Source of the DNA: Limonium bicolor
Lineage: Eukaryota; Streptophyta; Magnoliopsida; Caryophyllales; Plumbaginaceae
Direction: 5' to 3'
NCBI GenBank assembly: GCA_023374045.1
Contig: CM041778.1
Span: 361,558,831-361,622,830, forward strand
Length of the DNA: 64,000 bases
Shown: positions 24,471-36,280 of the stretch, piece by piece
Layout of the letters: the number at the start of each line of letters is the position of its first letter
How positions within the stretch are numbered: the stretch's first letter is position 1
The notes under the pieces: generated by a model
Seen by the model: the letters and a program-made list of their open reading frames with translations, nothing else
The model's database searches: none
Told to the model about the DNA's origin: nothing
Translations under genes and position numbers: made by a program

Positions 24471-24810
24471 GTCCGAACCAGGCAGGTCCGGACGGTGATT
24501 CGGACAAGTGCAAAAGGGACGTCCGTGGTGCGTCCGCGGAAAAAAGAGCGGACACAATGCGTCCGTGGCGCGTCCGCGGAAATAAGGACGGACGGAATCG
24601 AACTGTCCGAACCACTATGGTCCGGACGCGGCAAAAGTTACGTCCGTGTTACGTCCGCCCAAAAAAGGCAGGGCGCAACACAAATGAAGCAATATGTTCG
24701 TGGAAAAATGGACGGAAAAGAAACAATGAGGCGCTGAGTGTGTCCGCGGATAAAAGGGTGGACAACACTGATTATGCGCCAATTATGTCCGTGGAAATAA
24801 GACCGGACAA
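24471..24810. repeat. GTCCG/CGGAC-rich block in the Athila-like LTR
   Basis: Scattered GTCCG and CGGAC words, some as GTCCGCGGA and GTCCGGAC, lie upstream of the TATA box. The block is repeated at 33427-33779 in the 3' LTR. Confidence 0.85.
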
Positions 24811-24950
24811 CAGATAGAGCTGCAACTACACCGACGTCTTCTCCAATTTTCTTTGGTGCCTGCAAACTTATCTATCTACTACTTCAGCAATATCAGGGGC
24901 CTGCCTTAAAATCCTTACGCGTAGTCAGTTCTGTCTCCTCTCCAGCTCTA

Positions 24951-24983
<33 letters not shown>

Positions 24984-24984
24984 C

Positions 24985-24992
24985 TATATAAA
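24985..24992 (+). promoter_or_regulatory. TATA box of the Athila-like 5' LTR
   Basis: TATATAAA follows a CT-rich tract and precedes CCCACTGCTACTTCATC. The same box occurs at 33951-33958 in the 3' LTR. It is the probable start signal for the genomic RNA, which would begin roughly 25-35 bases downstream. Confidence 0.75.
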
Positions 24993-25939
24993 CCCACTGC
25001 TACTTCATCAAAAATAACTCACGCTCATACACAAAACTCAACTCTCTGAAACACTCACGTTCACTTCCAAATCACACTTCCTCCACAGAATTCCATTCTC
25101 CTCCATACAGTCCGTGCGAATGCAGAGAGTTCTTTCTTTTCTTTAATTGTACTTTGTTTTAATGGCTGTCGTGCTTACGATGTCTGCTTGTATAATTATG
25201 TGTGAGTAATAACCTTAGCCTCCCAGGTTGGGAAGCAAGCCTATTTTATTAAATCATGTTACGTAGACTTTCTAATATAATCTGTTCAAGCAATATTTTG
25301 ATTCTCCTCCTTAATGCGCTTTAGTCTTTAGGCCAATTATTAAAGTGATATTTGTAGTTTCTTGTTAAAATGCAGTGCTGAGACAAGATACTAGACAAGA
25401 GAAGTCAAAACGGGTTAACGACTAGAAGCGAGTTTTCGCCTATAGGTTAACCAGTCTCCAATAGGAATTGTTAATAATGCGATTAATTTATTAATAACTT
25501 GAGCAAGGATTAAGCTTGTTGTTTAAATTAATCAGGGTTTATTAGACAAGGAACGGTCAGTAAACTAATTAAGATTCCTGAGTTTATTGCTAAAGTGCGA
25601 AAGTTTACAGTAATATAATTGGATAAAATAGGTGAGCAGAACAACCCAGGGTGCTTTCTTTAAAAACAATAGAGTTTTATAACTACTATTATTATTCTGT
25701 TTTGATCAACTGTTCTTTTTACTGTTGTGTTTACATTAAGTGTTAAACCACAATCTCCCTAAAAAAAGTGATAAGTTTCTTTTCAACAGTCTAATTAGAA
25801 TTCTCAGTTAATTTACACTATCAGTTAAACCACAGCAAGGTCCCCAAGAGTTCGACACCCCACAATTCCACTATTCCGCAAAACGATAGGTACACTACCT
25901 AAGTGGTAGAAGTAGTCACATATTTCTCCAACAAGTTTT

Positions 25940-25957
25940 TGGCACCGTTGCCGGGGA
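25940..25957 (+). promoter_or_regulatory. Primer binding site of the Athila-like element (tRNA-Asp)
   Basis: TGGCACCGTTGCCGGGGA lies six bases after the LTR end. It is the classical Athila-type PBS, complementary to tRNA-Asp, with one apparent change (A for G) from the usual TGGCGCCG. Confidence 0.93.
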
Positions 25958-26029
25958 CCTCCGACACGGTTAATTGATAGTTTTTAATTTTATTGAGTTT
26001 TCTGTTTAGCTTTTGCTGTCTTTAATTTT

Positions 26030-26460
26030 TTTTCTATTATTTTGTTGTTACTTAACATTCTAACATTTATTTCAGCAATCTAACATTTAAATTTCATAAT
26101 TTAACTCCTAACTTTATTTCTGTCAACTATTACTACATTTAATTTCTGTCATTTAAATTTCTGTCATTTAATTTCAGTCATTTAAATTCTCAACTAACTC
26201 CTACATTTAAATTTCTGTCATTTAAATTTCTGTCATTTAATTCTGTAATCTAATTCTAACATTTAAATTTCAGCATTTAATTCTTCATTTAATTTCAGCA
26301 ATCACTTCTAATTTTAAATTTCCAGTACACTAATTTTAACATTTAATTTCAGTTCTTTAAATTCCTGTCATTTAATTCCCGTCATTTAATTTTCAGTTAG
26401 TTAAATTCCAGCAATTTAATTCTGTCTTTATTTTATTTTAGTTTTTAATTAAACTGCATT
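26030..26460 (+). repeat. AT-rich minisatellite-like leader of the Athila-like element
   Basis: Many imperfect copies of a 12-16 base unit (CATTTAAATTTCTGT and variants) fill the untranslated leader between the PBS and gag. It is probably slippage-expanded. No ORF is seen. Confidence 0.85.
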
Positions 26461-26636
26461 TATTTTGTTCCTTTTTGTTCATTTAGTTTCGCTTTATTTA
26501 CTAAAAAAATATATAGTTCTTTGTTTTGTTAATTGCTTCTTTCTAATTTGTTATTTAATTTTCTTAGTTTATCTTACTCAATTATCTTTTTTTCTTTAGC
26601 TGTTTTCCATTTTTCAAACTGCATTTATTTCTATAT

Positions 26637-27800
26637 ATGCGTCGAACTCGATCTGCAGGTAGTCCTCAAAACGATCTTGAACCTGAGATTGAAAGATTTC
26701 TCCACAGAAAGACGACAACAACGTATTGAGATGGCAACTCGTCAAACTCTCTGCGAGTACCAGCAACCATCAGTTGAAGGGAGGCCTTCTGCTATTGTCC
26801 TTCCTCAAGTTTCACAGGCTGAACTGGATGCCTGGCAATTCAAAACAAGTTTTATCACCACACTACCACCAGGGCCAATACAGCGGGCTAGATTCAGATG
26901 ATGCTCCACACCATATATCTGCATTTCTTGATTTCTGTAACACTTTTAATAAAGCAGGAAATCTAAACGAGCGCATCCGTCTGCAATTGTTCCCCTATTC
27001 TTTAAAAGATGGCGCCTCCAGGTGGCTGAGAAGTTTACAACCCAGCAGTATCCACAGTTGGGCCGAATTAGCAAACAAATTTCTAGCGAAATACTATCCC
27101 CCGTCCAAAACAAGAGAAAAATTGCTGAGATCACAACTATGTCAAGAACCAGGCGAGTCTCTTTATGATTCGTGGGATAGATTCAAAGAATTACAGATAT
27201 TATGCCCACATCACGGTATGAGTAGCCAGGAACTTGTTTTCATTCTTTAGAGGTTTAAATGATTCTAACAAATTGTTGCTAAGTTCCTCGTCTGGAGGAA
27301 ATTTTATGAAAATGACCGGAGAAGAAGCAGTTGAACTACTGGACCAGATGACCGCCAGTACCAGACAATGGTGTAAAAACAAGGGAAGAGGTGAAGCCAA
27401 GAAAGAAACCGGTATCTACAGTATTCCCCCAGGATCATGTATCTGCTCAACTAGCTGCACTCACAAAAGTTGTGGAGAAACTAACGCTAGTCAACCACAA
27501 CAAAAAGCTGTGAAAACAGTGGCCACTTCCCCATATCTGACTCCCTGTTGCGAAAATTGTGGAGGAGCTCATGAAACCCAGATGCGATGGTTCAGGTTCA
27601 ACAGACCCTTGAGGAGGTAAGTTTGATTAACAACAGACCAACGAATCCTTATCCGAACTCTACAACCAAAACAATTGGAGGAGCAATCAACAACCATGGA
27701 GGAATTATGATCCACAGTCGAGCAACCATGGATTCAACCAAAACCGTAACTGCAGTACAACCGACAACAGGAGCAGCCACCCAAGTCACAGGGAGATATG
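26637..27800 (+). pseudogene. gag: Athila-like gag, frameshifted
   Basis: A likely start, ATG at 26637, opens MRRTRSAG and LEPEIERF, then stops. The frame moves to MATRQTLCEYQQ (26731), then to a second frame holding the capsid core LFPYSLKDGASRWLRSL and FLAKYYPPSKTREKLLR with ESLYDSWDRFKEL (about 26960-27200). It moves again to a third frame with RGLNDSNK and a knuckle-like CENCGGAHE (about 27550). At least three frame changes are needed to read it. The capsid core is characteristic of Athila/Tat Gag. This copy makes no full product. Confidence 0.88.
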
Positions 27801-28830
27801 GGCGAACTGAAAGGCATGATGAATCAGCTTCTAAAACAAGGTCAGGCGATAAATTCAAAATTTTCTGAGATAGAAGCCAAAGTTGCTGATCAGGCTACTA
27901 TAACCACAAATTTAGAGAGACAGATAGGTCAGATTTCCCAACAGTTGGCTCAAAGACCAACAGGGTCACTCCCGAGCCAGACTGATCCAAATCCCAGGGA
28001 GCATGCAAAATCAATAACCCTGAGAAGCGGAAAAGAGCTGGTATCCAATGTCCCTGAAGCTGAGAAGAAATCTGATGAACAAAGATCTGACAAAGAAGAC
28101 GTAACAATTCCCAAGGAGAAGGAGTCTCCTGCATCCCTTACTATTAAACCGTCACAGGTTTCATATGATATTCCAATCCCATTTCCTGATAGATTAAAGA
28201 AAAAGAATTTGGATGACCAATTTGGAAAATTTCTTAACATTTTTAAGAAATTAACTATTAATATTCCTTTTTCTGATGCCTTAACACAAATGCCTATTTA
28301 TGCAAAATTTATGAAAGATATCTTGTCTAACAGGCGATCTTTACAGGAAAATGACACGGTGAAATTGACCGAAAGAGTGTCTGCAGTACTCTTAAAGAAG
28401 CTACCACCGAAGTTGGGAGATCCAGGTCTCCCTATCATTCCCTGCGCAATTGAAGACATAAATTGTGGTAACGGGTTATGCGATTTAGGAGCAAGTATTA
28501 ACTTAATGCCTTTATCTATTTCAAGAAATTAGGTATAGGTCAATGCTCTCCTACTCCTGTGCAGCTACAACTAGCTGATCGTTCCATAATTCACCCTAAA
28601 GGAAAAGTTGAAGATTTAGTGGTTTCTATTGGCAAATTTATTTTCCCTGCTGATTTCATTGTTATTGACATTGAGGAAGATAAAGATGTTCCACTAATCC
28701 TAGGTAGACCTTTTATGAGAACTGCAAGAACTTTAATTGATGTTGAAGGAGGTAAAATAATTTTAAGACTTCATGATGAACAGGTAGTTTTTGACATGAC
28801 CCGGAACATGAAGCGTCCTTCTGATACACA
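27798..28830 (+). pseudogene. Athila-like gag C-terminus and protease
   Basis: The open frame 27798-28532 begins with a coiled-coil-like stretch (MGELKGMMNQLL and the following heptads), then a charged linker. It ends with a protease active-site region LCDLGASINLMPLS, in which the family D-[ST/L]-GA triad is present. A frame break at about 28532 separates the rest of the protease, including VPLILGRPFMRTARTLIDV, in the frame from 28559. Athila proteases carry DLGAS in place of DSGAS, so the catalytic Asp is kept. Confidence 0.87.
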
Positions 28831-30120
28831 AATCTGTTTTTCTATTGACACTGTTGACTCTTTAGTACAGGAGACGTTCCTCAGCAAAGATGAAGAAACG
28901 ATTTTGGAAAGATGTCTTATGGCATCTTGCGAAGCTGATGACGAAAATCCTGATATTGCTCTCATGGCTGAAGAGTTAAACAAACATAAGCCACATTTCC
29001 ATACCTACCAACAAAGATTCGAGCCAGTAGAAAGAAACGCAGACAGACCAAAGCCATCCATCGAAAAAGCACCGACAGTCCAAATGAAACCTCTTCCCCC
29101 TCATTTAAAATACGCTTTTCTAAAAGAGCCATCTTATCTACCAGTTATTATCTCGTCTAAATTATCAGATGTGCAGGAGAAGCAACTTTTAGGGTGCTAC
29201 GCAAACATACGACCGCTATCGGTTGGTCGATAGCGGATATCAAAGGAATAAGCCCATCTCTGTGCTCTCATCGAATTTATGGAAGATGATTTCAGGGCAT
29301 TAGCACAACCACAGAGGCGTCTCAACCCCGTTCTAAAAGAGGTGGTCAAAAAGAGTAATAAAACTACTTGACGCTGGCATTATCTATCCAATTTCAGACA
29401 GCAAGTGGGTAAGCCCAGTGCAGGTGGTACCAAAAAAGGGCGGAATAACTGTAGTTCCTAACGAGAAAGGTGAGTTGATTCCTCAACGCACTACTACCGG
29501 TTGGAGAGTTTGTATAGACTACAGGAAATTGAATACTGCCACACGTAAGGATCATTTTCCCTTGCCCTTTATTGACCAAATGCTGGAAAGGTTAGCAGGT
29601 CAAGATTACTATTGTTTTCTAGATGGCTATTCAGGATACTTTCAGATCCCAATTGCTCCAGAAGATCAGGATAAAACTACTTTTACCTGTCCTTATGGAA
29701 CATATGCTTATAAAAGAATGCCGTTCGGATTATGTAATGCACCAGCTACTTTTCAACGGTGATGATGGCTATTTTTCTGACTACATTGAAAAATGTATAG
29801 AAGTCTTTATGGATGACTTCTCTGTCTTTGGTTTGACATTTGACACTTGCCTGGAGAATCTCGATCTTATTTTGGCCAGGTGTGAAGACACAAATCTAGT
29901 CCTGAACTGGGAGAAATGTCACTTCATGGTTCGTGAAGGGATCGTGCTAGGACATAACGTGTCTTCAAAAGGTATTGAGGTGGACCGCGCTAAAATTGAG
30001 GTAATAGAAAAACTCCCACCTCCTACTACTGTAAGAGGTATCGAAGTTTTCTTGGACATGCTGGTTTTTACAGAAGATTCATTAAAAACTTTTCCAAGAT
30101 TTCAAAGCCTCTCTGTACTT
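28831..30120 (+). pseudogene. Athila-like reverse transcriptase
   Basis: A protease-RT linker runs to about 29230. The RT proper shows WVSPVQVVPKKGG, WRVCIDYRKLN, DHFPLPFIDQML and GYFQIPIAPEDQDKTTF, then MPFGLCNAPATFQR. A small deletion at about 29759 changes the frame. The catalytic FMDD is at 29806-29817 in the next frame, then KCHFMVREGIVLGH. The catalytic residues remain but the frame is broken at least twice (around 29233-29418 and 29759). Confidence 0.9.
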
Positions 30121-30640
30121 TATGACTAAAGATGCTAAATTTCATTTTTCTGATGAATGTTTAGCAGCTTTTAATTTGTTAAAAGAAAAACTTGTCTCTG
30201 CTCCTATTGTGGTATCACCCGACTGGTCCCAACCTTTTGAAATCATGTGTGACGCCAGTGATTATGCGGTGGGTGCTGTGTTGGGCCAAAAAATGGATAA
30301 AATTATGCGAGTCATTTATTATGCAAGTCGTACTCTAAATGATGCTCAGAAAAATTATGCCACCACCGAAAAAAATTGCTGGCAGTCGTCTTTGCTTTGG
30401 ATAAATTTCCATATTTATTGGGTAGTAAGGTTATTATTCATACTGACCATTCTGCCCTCAAGTATTTATTTGCCAAAGCAGATGCAAAACCCAGGTTGAT
30501 AAGATGGATACTTCTCTTACAAGAATTCGACATAGAGATAAGAGATAAGAGAGGTATCCAGAATGTCGTGGCTGACCACTTGTCAAGGATGGAGGGACCA
30601 GAAGACGAAAGACCCATCAATGAGTTTTTCCCGGACGAGG
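30121..30640 (+). pseudogene. Athila-like RNase H
   Basis: The RNase H domain carries [27 protein letters not shown] and the KNYATTEK block, with a frame change at about 30380. It continues [13 protein letters not shown] and [11 protein letters not shown]. The acidic residues D (CDAS), E (TTEK), D (HTDH) and D (VADH) are all present. Confidence 0.88.
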
Positions 30641-32064
30641 CAGTATTCACAATCCAAACGGCAAGACCCTTGGTTTGCCGATATTGCCAATTATCTGGCT
30701 ACAAAGATCATCCCAGCTGATATGACATATCAGCAACGAAAAAGGTTCTTTTCGATTGTCAAACATTATTTATGGGATGATCCATTTCTTTTCAAAATCT
30801 GTGCAGATGGTATTATAAGGAGATGTGTCCCAGAAACGGAGATCAGAAATATCCTTCTCCATTGCCATTCTAGAGAAACCGCGGACATCACGGTGCAACC
30901 CGTACAGCTGCTAAAATACTTGAATCCGGTTTCTATTGGAACACCCTTCACAAAGACTGTCATGCTTTGTGTCTACTTGTGATCGGTGTCAAAGGCAAGG
31001 TAACATTTCTCGCCGTAATGAACTACCCTTGAACAATATGCTAGAGTCGAATATTTGATGTTTGGGGGATTGATTTTATGGGACCCTTCCCAAATTCTTT
31101 TGGAAATTTATACATCTTAGTAGCAGTCGATTATGTTTCTAAATGGGCGGAAGCCCTTGCTTGCTCTACTAATGATGGTAAAGTTGTGATGAAGTTCATA
31201 AGAAACACATTTTCACTCGATTCGGTGTTAGAGCAATAATCAGCGATGGTGGATCTCACTTCTGCAATCGCCAGTTTGATGCTCTCCTGAAGAAATATGG
31301 AGTCCGACATAAGGTTGCTCTACCATACCATCCTCAAACGAATGGTCAGGCAGAGATAACAAATAGAGAGCTAAAATGGATTCTGTAGAAGACGGTGAGC
31401 TCTTCTCGAAAGGATTGGTCCATTAAATTGGATGATGCACTCTGGGCATACCGTACGACCTTCAAAACACCTATCGGCGTGTCTCCCTACAAACTAGTTT
31501 TTGGGAAGGCATGTCACTTGCCTGTGGAATTAGAGCATAAATCTTATTGGGCTCTAAAGGTGTTGAACTTCGATCTACAACAAGCCGGTGAGAAAAGAAA
31601 GTTCCAGTTGACTGAGCTCGAAGAACTGAGGCACAACTCATATGAGAATGCGGTGATTTATAAGGAGAAACCAAGCGTTGGCACGATAAGATGATTGCCA
31701 AGCGAGACTTCAAAGCGGAGATCACGTCCTTCTTATAATCCAACTTAAGTTCTTCCCAGGTAAGTTAAAATCCTTCTGGTCTGGACCATTTACAATAATA
31801 TCTACCTCTCCTTATGGAGCGGTGGAATTGGACAATAAGAAGGGTGGATCGTTTAAAGTCAATGTAGCGCGAATAAAATTGTATATGGGAAACACGTTAG
31901 AAACGAAGAAGCTTCTGCGCTTCTTCTCAAAGAACCAGTTACAACTTAAATCACTGAGGTACGGTCTAGCCAAAGACCTTAAAGATGGGCAGCTTGGTAG
32001 GAGGCACCCTACTATCTATCTTTTTAATCTGTATTGTGCTTATATTTTGTATTTAATTTTATGA
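30641..32064 (+). pseudogene. Athila-like integrase
   Basis: The lead-in [13 protein letters not shown] is followed by a damaged HHCC zinc domain ending CDRCQRQGNISRR. The catalytic core has [24 protein letters not shown] and [14 protein letters not shown], so all three residues of the DDE triad can be read, though in different frames and with a stop after RELKWIL. The C-terminal part has [12 protein letters not shown] and [15 protein letters not shown] last open stretch (31822-32064) holds the basic C-terminal domain, GGSFKVNVARIKLY. The protein would join the cDNA to the host chromosome. Confidence 0.87.
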
Positions 32065-33165
32065 AAAAAAAGAGTGAAAAAAAAGAAAGGAGAGAGAACA
32101 AGGAGAATTAACTTGAGTTCTTCTAGCTGTTTAGAATATTTATTACAGGACATCTTGCACATTTCTTAGCGAACTCAAGTGTGGGGGAGCTACACTACAT
32201 ACTTTGCAAAACTGGGGAGTACACTATCTTTACCTTGCTCTTTAAATTTAAATTTCCTATTACCATGCTTTGTGATCATTACCCAGGTAGTTTGTGCCCT
32301 GTTATTTTAATTCTTTCTATGCAATGAGGGCATTGCTTTTTCAAGTGTGGGGATATAATAATCAAAAGCTTGCTCTTAAGTTGGTCTCTTTTTCGACACT
32401 GTGTTTAAATTTGTTAAGTGATTAATAATCAAAGAAGGAGCCATAGAGGGAGTAATGCCGGTATTAACAGGTTTAAAGGGTACACACAAAAAAAACTCTA
32501 CTCCTTACTCAAAAAAATTCTGAGGAAATTATCATTTGAATTTTGTTTTGACTTTGAGCCTGGATTTGATTGGAAAGAAAGGTGGAAAAAGAACAAGGCA
32601 AGGTACTCCTCTGATCCAAACAGGCATATTCTGATCCTAAACAGGCCTCGTCCACTCGGTTATTAAGTTCTTAGGGGTGCTTCATCACCCGGCTACCTAA
32701 GGTACTCGGTATCTGGGATAGTAGACCCAAAACCGCTACAAGGGTGGAGAGAAAAGTCTGAGGTAAAAGAAAAATGAACTTCAAAATTGAAGTATCTGTG
32801 CATTCTGTACCAAAATGATAAAAACTTCTCATTATGGATCATGAGTATGTGGCATTGAAAGGTATAATGGAATAAGATTTTACTTCATGCCCCTTGTCGT
32901 TCAAGGAAATGTGAAAGATAATGGTGGATTGGCTCAGGGTTAAAAGCAGAATTCTCATGGTACTACTTCTCTTTCTTTTGTAGGGCTTTAGGGTTATACT
33001 CAGAAATGGAGAAATTTATCTAATAAATTTAATGTTATTAGTACCCTTTTAAAATCTGAAAAGATTGGCAATTACCTCTTCTGTGCTCTCCATACTTGAT
33101 TATTGTCTGTTTAACTTGTTTAAGCATTATGTCAGAAAGATTTGCTTGAGGACAAGCAAAAGATA
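32065..33165 (+). other. Athila-like 3' non-coding region, no env found
   Basis: This is 1.1 kb between integrase and the 3' LTR. Many Athila elements have an env-like ORF here. I see only one 82-codon frame (32418-32666) without a membrane segment. Two extra PPT-like motifs, AAGTGTGGGGGAGC (32177-32190) and TCAAGTGTGGGGAT (32341-32354), precede the terminal one. Confidence 0.75.
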
Positions 33166-33179
33166 AGTGTGGGGGAGTT
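33166..33179 (+). promoter_or_regulatory. Polypurine tract of the Athila-like element
   Basis: AGTGTGGGGGAGTT abuts the 3' LTR start at 33180. It is the characteristic Athila/Tat PPT form. Confidence 0.9.
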
Positions 33180-34898
33180 TGATAAGTGAGAAATACATAG
33201 ACATTTAAGGGTTTAATTTACCTTGTACTTACTTGCTTTAAGGATAATATTACTCACTTATCGTATGTTTTTCTTTAGTTTATGTTTTATTGATTGTCTC
33301 ACAAATTTATTGGTTAAACATAAGGAAAACCAAGCTAGGAGCCAAGTACACGAAAAGACGAACGCATGGGCGCAGACGGATCTCAAATCGGAGCTGAAAC
33401 GAATATTTTTGGAGCAAAACAATTGTCGTCCGAACCAGGCAGGTCCGGACGGTGATTCGGACAAGTGCAAAAGGGACGTCCGTGGTGCGTCCGCGGAAAA
33501 AAGAGCGGGCACAATGCGTCCGTGGCGCGTCCACAGAAATAAGGACGGACGGAATTGAACTGTCCGAACCACTATGGTTCGGACGCTGGTCCGGACGCGG
33601 CAAAAGTTACGTCTGTGTTACGTCCGCCCAAAAAAGGCAGGACGCATCACAAATGAAGCAATATGTCCGTGGAAAAATGGACGGACAAGAAACAATGAGG
33701 CGCTGAGTGTGTCCACGGATAAAAGGGCGGACAACACTGATTATGCGCCAATTTTGTCCGTGGAAATAAGACCGGACAACAGAAAGAGCTGCAACTACAC
33801 TGACATCTTCTCCAATTTTCTTCGGCGCCTGCAAACTTATCTATCTACTACTTCAGCAATATCAGGCGCGTGCCTTAAAATCCTCCCGCGTAGTCAGTTC
33901 TGTCTCCTCTCCAGCTCTATCTTCTTCTTCCTCTTCTTCTTCCTCTCCTCTATATAAACCCACTGCTACTTCATCAAAAATAACTCACGCTCGTACACAA
34001 AACTCAACTCTCTGGAACACTCACGTTCACTTCCAAATCACACTTCCTCCACAGAATTCCATTCTCCTCCATACAGTCTGTGCGAATGCAGAGAGTTCTT
34101 TCTTTTCTTTAACTGTACTTTGTTTTAATGGTTGTCGTGCTTACGACGTCTGCTTGTATAATTATGTGTGAGTAATAACCTTAGCCTCCCGGGTTGGGAA
34201 GCAAGCCTATTTTATTAAATCATGTTACGTAGACTTTCTAATATAATCTGTTCAATTAATATTTTGATTCTCCTCCTTAATGCGCTTTAATCTTTAGGCC
34301 AATTATTAAAGTGATATTTGTAGTTTCTTGTTAAAATGCAGTGCTGAGACAAGATTCTAGATAAGAGAAGTCAAACGCGTTAACGACTAGAAGCGAGTTT
34401 TCGCCTATAGGTTAACCAGTCTCCAATAGGAACTGTTAATAATTCGATTAATTTATTAATAACTTGAGCAAGGATTGCGCTTGTTGTTTAAATTAATCAG
34501 GGTTTATTAGATAGGGAACGGTCAGTAAACTAATTAAGATTCCTGAGTTTATTGCTAAAGTGGGAAAGTTTACAGTAATATAATTGGATAAAATAGGTGA
34601 GCAGAACAACCCAGGGTGCTTTCTTTAAAAACAAAAGAGTATTATAACTGCTATTATTATTCTGTTTTGAGCAACTGTTCTTTTTACTGTTTTGTTTACA
34701 TTAAGTGTTAAACCACAATCTCCCTAAAAAAAGTGATAAGTTTCTTTTCAACAGTCTAATTAGAATTCTCAGTTAATTTACAATATCAGTTAAACCACAG
34801 CAAGGTCCCCAAGAGTTCGACACCCCATAATTCCACTATTCCACAAAACGATAGGTACACTGCCTAAGTGGTAGAAGTAGTCACATATGTCTCCAACA
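33180..34898 (+). repeat. Athila-like element, 3' LTR
   Basis: This is the 1719-bp partner of the 5' LTR, starting immediately after the PPT. It includes the TATA box at 33951-33958 and a GTCCG/CGGAC block at 33427-33779. Confidence 0.95.
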
Positions 34899-36280
34899 TG
34901 GGTAGGCCTTTAGTGCAATATTTGACAAGTTATAAGTGAAAAAGGGTGATTTACGGCTTATTTGTTTCTACTGAGACTTTGTGTGTGAAACTGAGTGTAT
35001 GAACCCATTATTTCGTGGGTAAATGACCCTAATATAATATTATTGAACATATATTAAGGTAGGGTTCGAAGTCAACTTGGTTTGACCTCAGGTTTGTATT
35101 GTTTCAAGCATGAAATATATGTATGTTAAGTATAAAAATGAGCTTGTTTATTGCTCTTGTGATGATGAACGAATATTGTTGATGTTTTGGTGTGTTATTT
35201 GGTGTTTAATGTCATTGTAAAGGTGACTAATTTACTTGGAAACTTGTGATGATTATGGAACATGTGATCATGGATACCGGTGAGCCAATTTGGCCGATTA
35301 CTTATTATTTTCCCACTACCAATGAATTGTGGGCTAAGCTTTATGATCTACTCTAGGAGTTCTCTACACTAGCGGGTGTGCACACTTAAGGACATAAGGT
35401 GAGGTGGTATTTGTCCAAGGGACCGAGAGTTTGGAACTCTTTGTCGAAAGACCGGTACCTGAGGATTGGTGGAACTATTTTGATGGAAACTATTATGTAT
35501 ATAATCCATGACACAAGGTGGAACTAATGGAACTATGAATTTGGTGGAACAAGTGGAATTATATCTTTGGTGGAATTACTGTGATTATGATTATATCATT
35601 GTTCTTGTAATAGGTGGATGGCAAAAAGGTAAATTGTGTTTGTATTGATGAGTTAGTTGTGGTGATTCTGACGAATCAATTATGGTGGTTCTCGGAAAAA
35701 TATTGTGTGTATGAATTGTTGTGTGTTCTTTTATTATATCAAAGGTTTTATTTACTAAAATGAATTTTACAAGTTGAAGTGAGATTTACTCAGTTTCTCT
35801 GACTTTGGTTGCAACCCCTTTCTGTGTTGTATGTGATTTCTGGTTGTAGAATAATGCCAAATGGATGGTACCTCTGGAGTGGGATGATTACAATACTGCT
35901 CACTATCTAGTTACTTACTTAGTAAACACACTAGAATTGAAAGAAGGAGTAGAAGTAGTTGTTGTAACTAAACCTCCGGTGAAAGCCCTTGAATATCAAA
36001 AGCTAAGTAGGCAGACAAGGATGAGGGTTTTACTAGTTGAGTATGTTCCTCCTCCACGTGATGTCTATTATGTTAACTCTAGCAAATTTTCGGTTTTAGC
36101 TTTTGGAAGGTGAAAGTGGTGTAAGATATTTTGGGAAGATGGAGTAATTGTGTAAGATAGATGGAGAAGGTGATGTAGTAGTGGAGGAACTTTTGTAAAT
36201 GATGGTGTGACATCTTTTGGAAGGACATTATGTAATATATTGTAAATTATGTTTAATGACTTCCTTAAGTTACTTAATCG
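34899..36280 (+). mobile_element. Element A, 3' LTR, second part, truncated
   Basis: This resumes after the Athila-like insertion and aligns with 1-380 and 14547-15525 of the 5' LTR. It includes the open frame at 35865-36113, the counterpart of the one at 15031. It stops at TTAAGTTACTTAATC, about 150 bases short of the LTR end, where element B's LTR fragment starts. Confidence 0.9.

Larger units (their letters stand above)
24223..25933 (+). repeat. Athila-like element, 5' LTR
   Basis: This 1711-bp LTR contains a GTCCG/CGGAC-rich block (24471-24810), a CT-rich tract (about 24950-24980) and a TATA box (24985-24992). About 95% of it appears identical to the 3' LTR by eye. Confidence 0.95.
24223..34898 (+). 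mobile_element. Athila-like Ty3/gypsy retrotransposon, structurally complete
   Basis: The element is 10.7 kb with LTRs of 1711 and 1719 bp (TGATAAGTGAG...TCTCCAACA) and a perfect target duplication TGGGT (24218-24222 and 34899-34903). The PBS matches tRNA-Asp, and gag, protease, RT, RNase H and integrase are in + order. The Gag and protease style and the PBS place it with the Athila lineage. All genes are frameshifted. No env-like ORF is found between integrase and the 3' LTR. Confidence 0.95.

Noticed and set aside
32418..32666. Env-like ORF of the Athila-like element
   Set aside because: It has only 82 codons, no signal peptide or membrane segment, and no match to what I know of Athila env ORFs.
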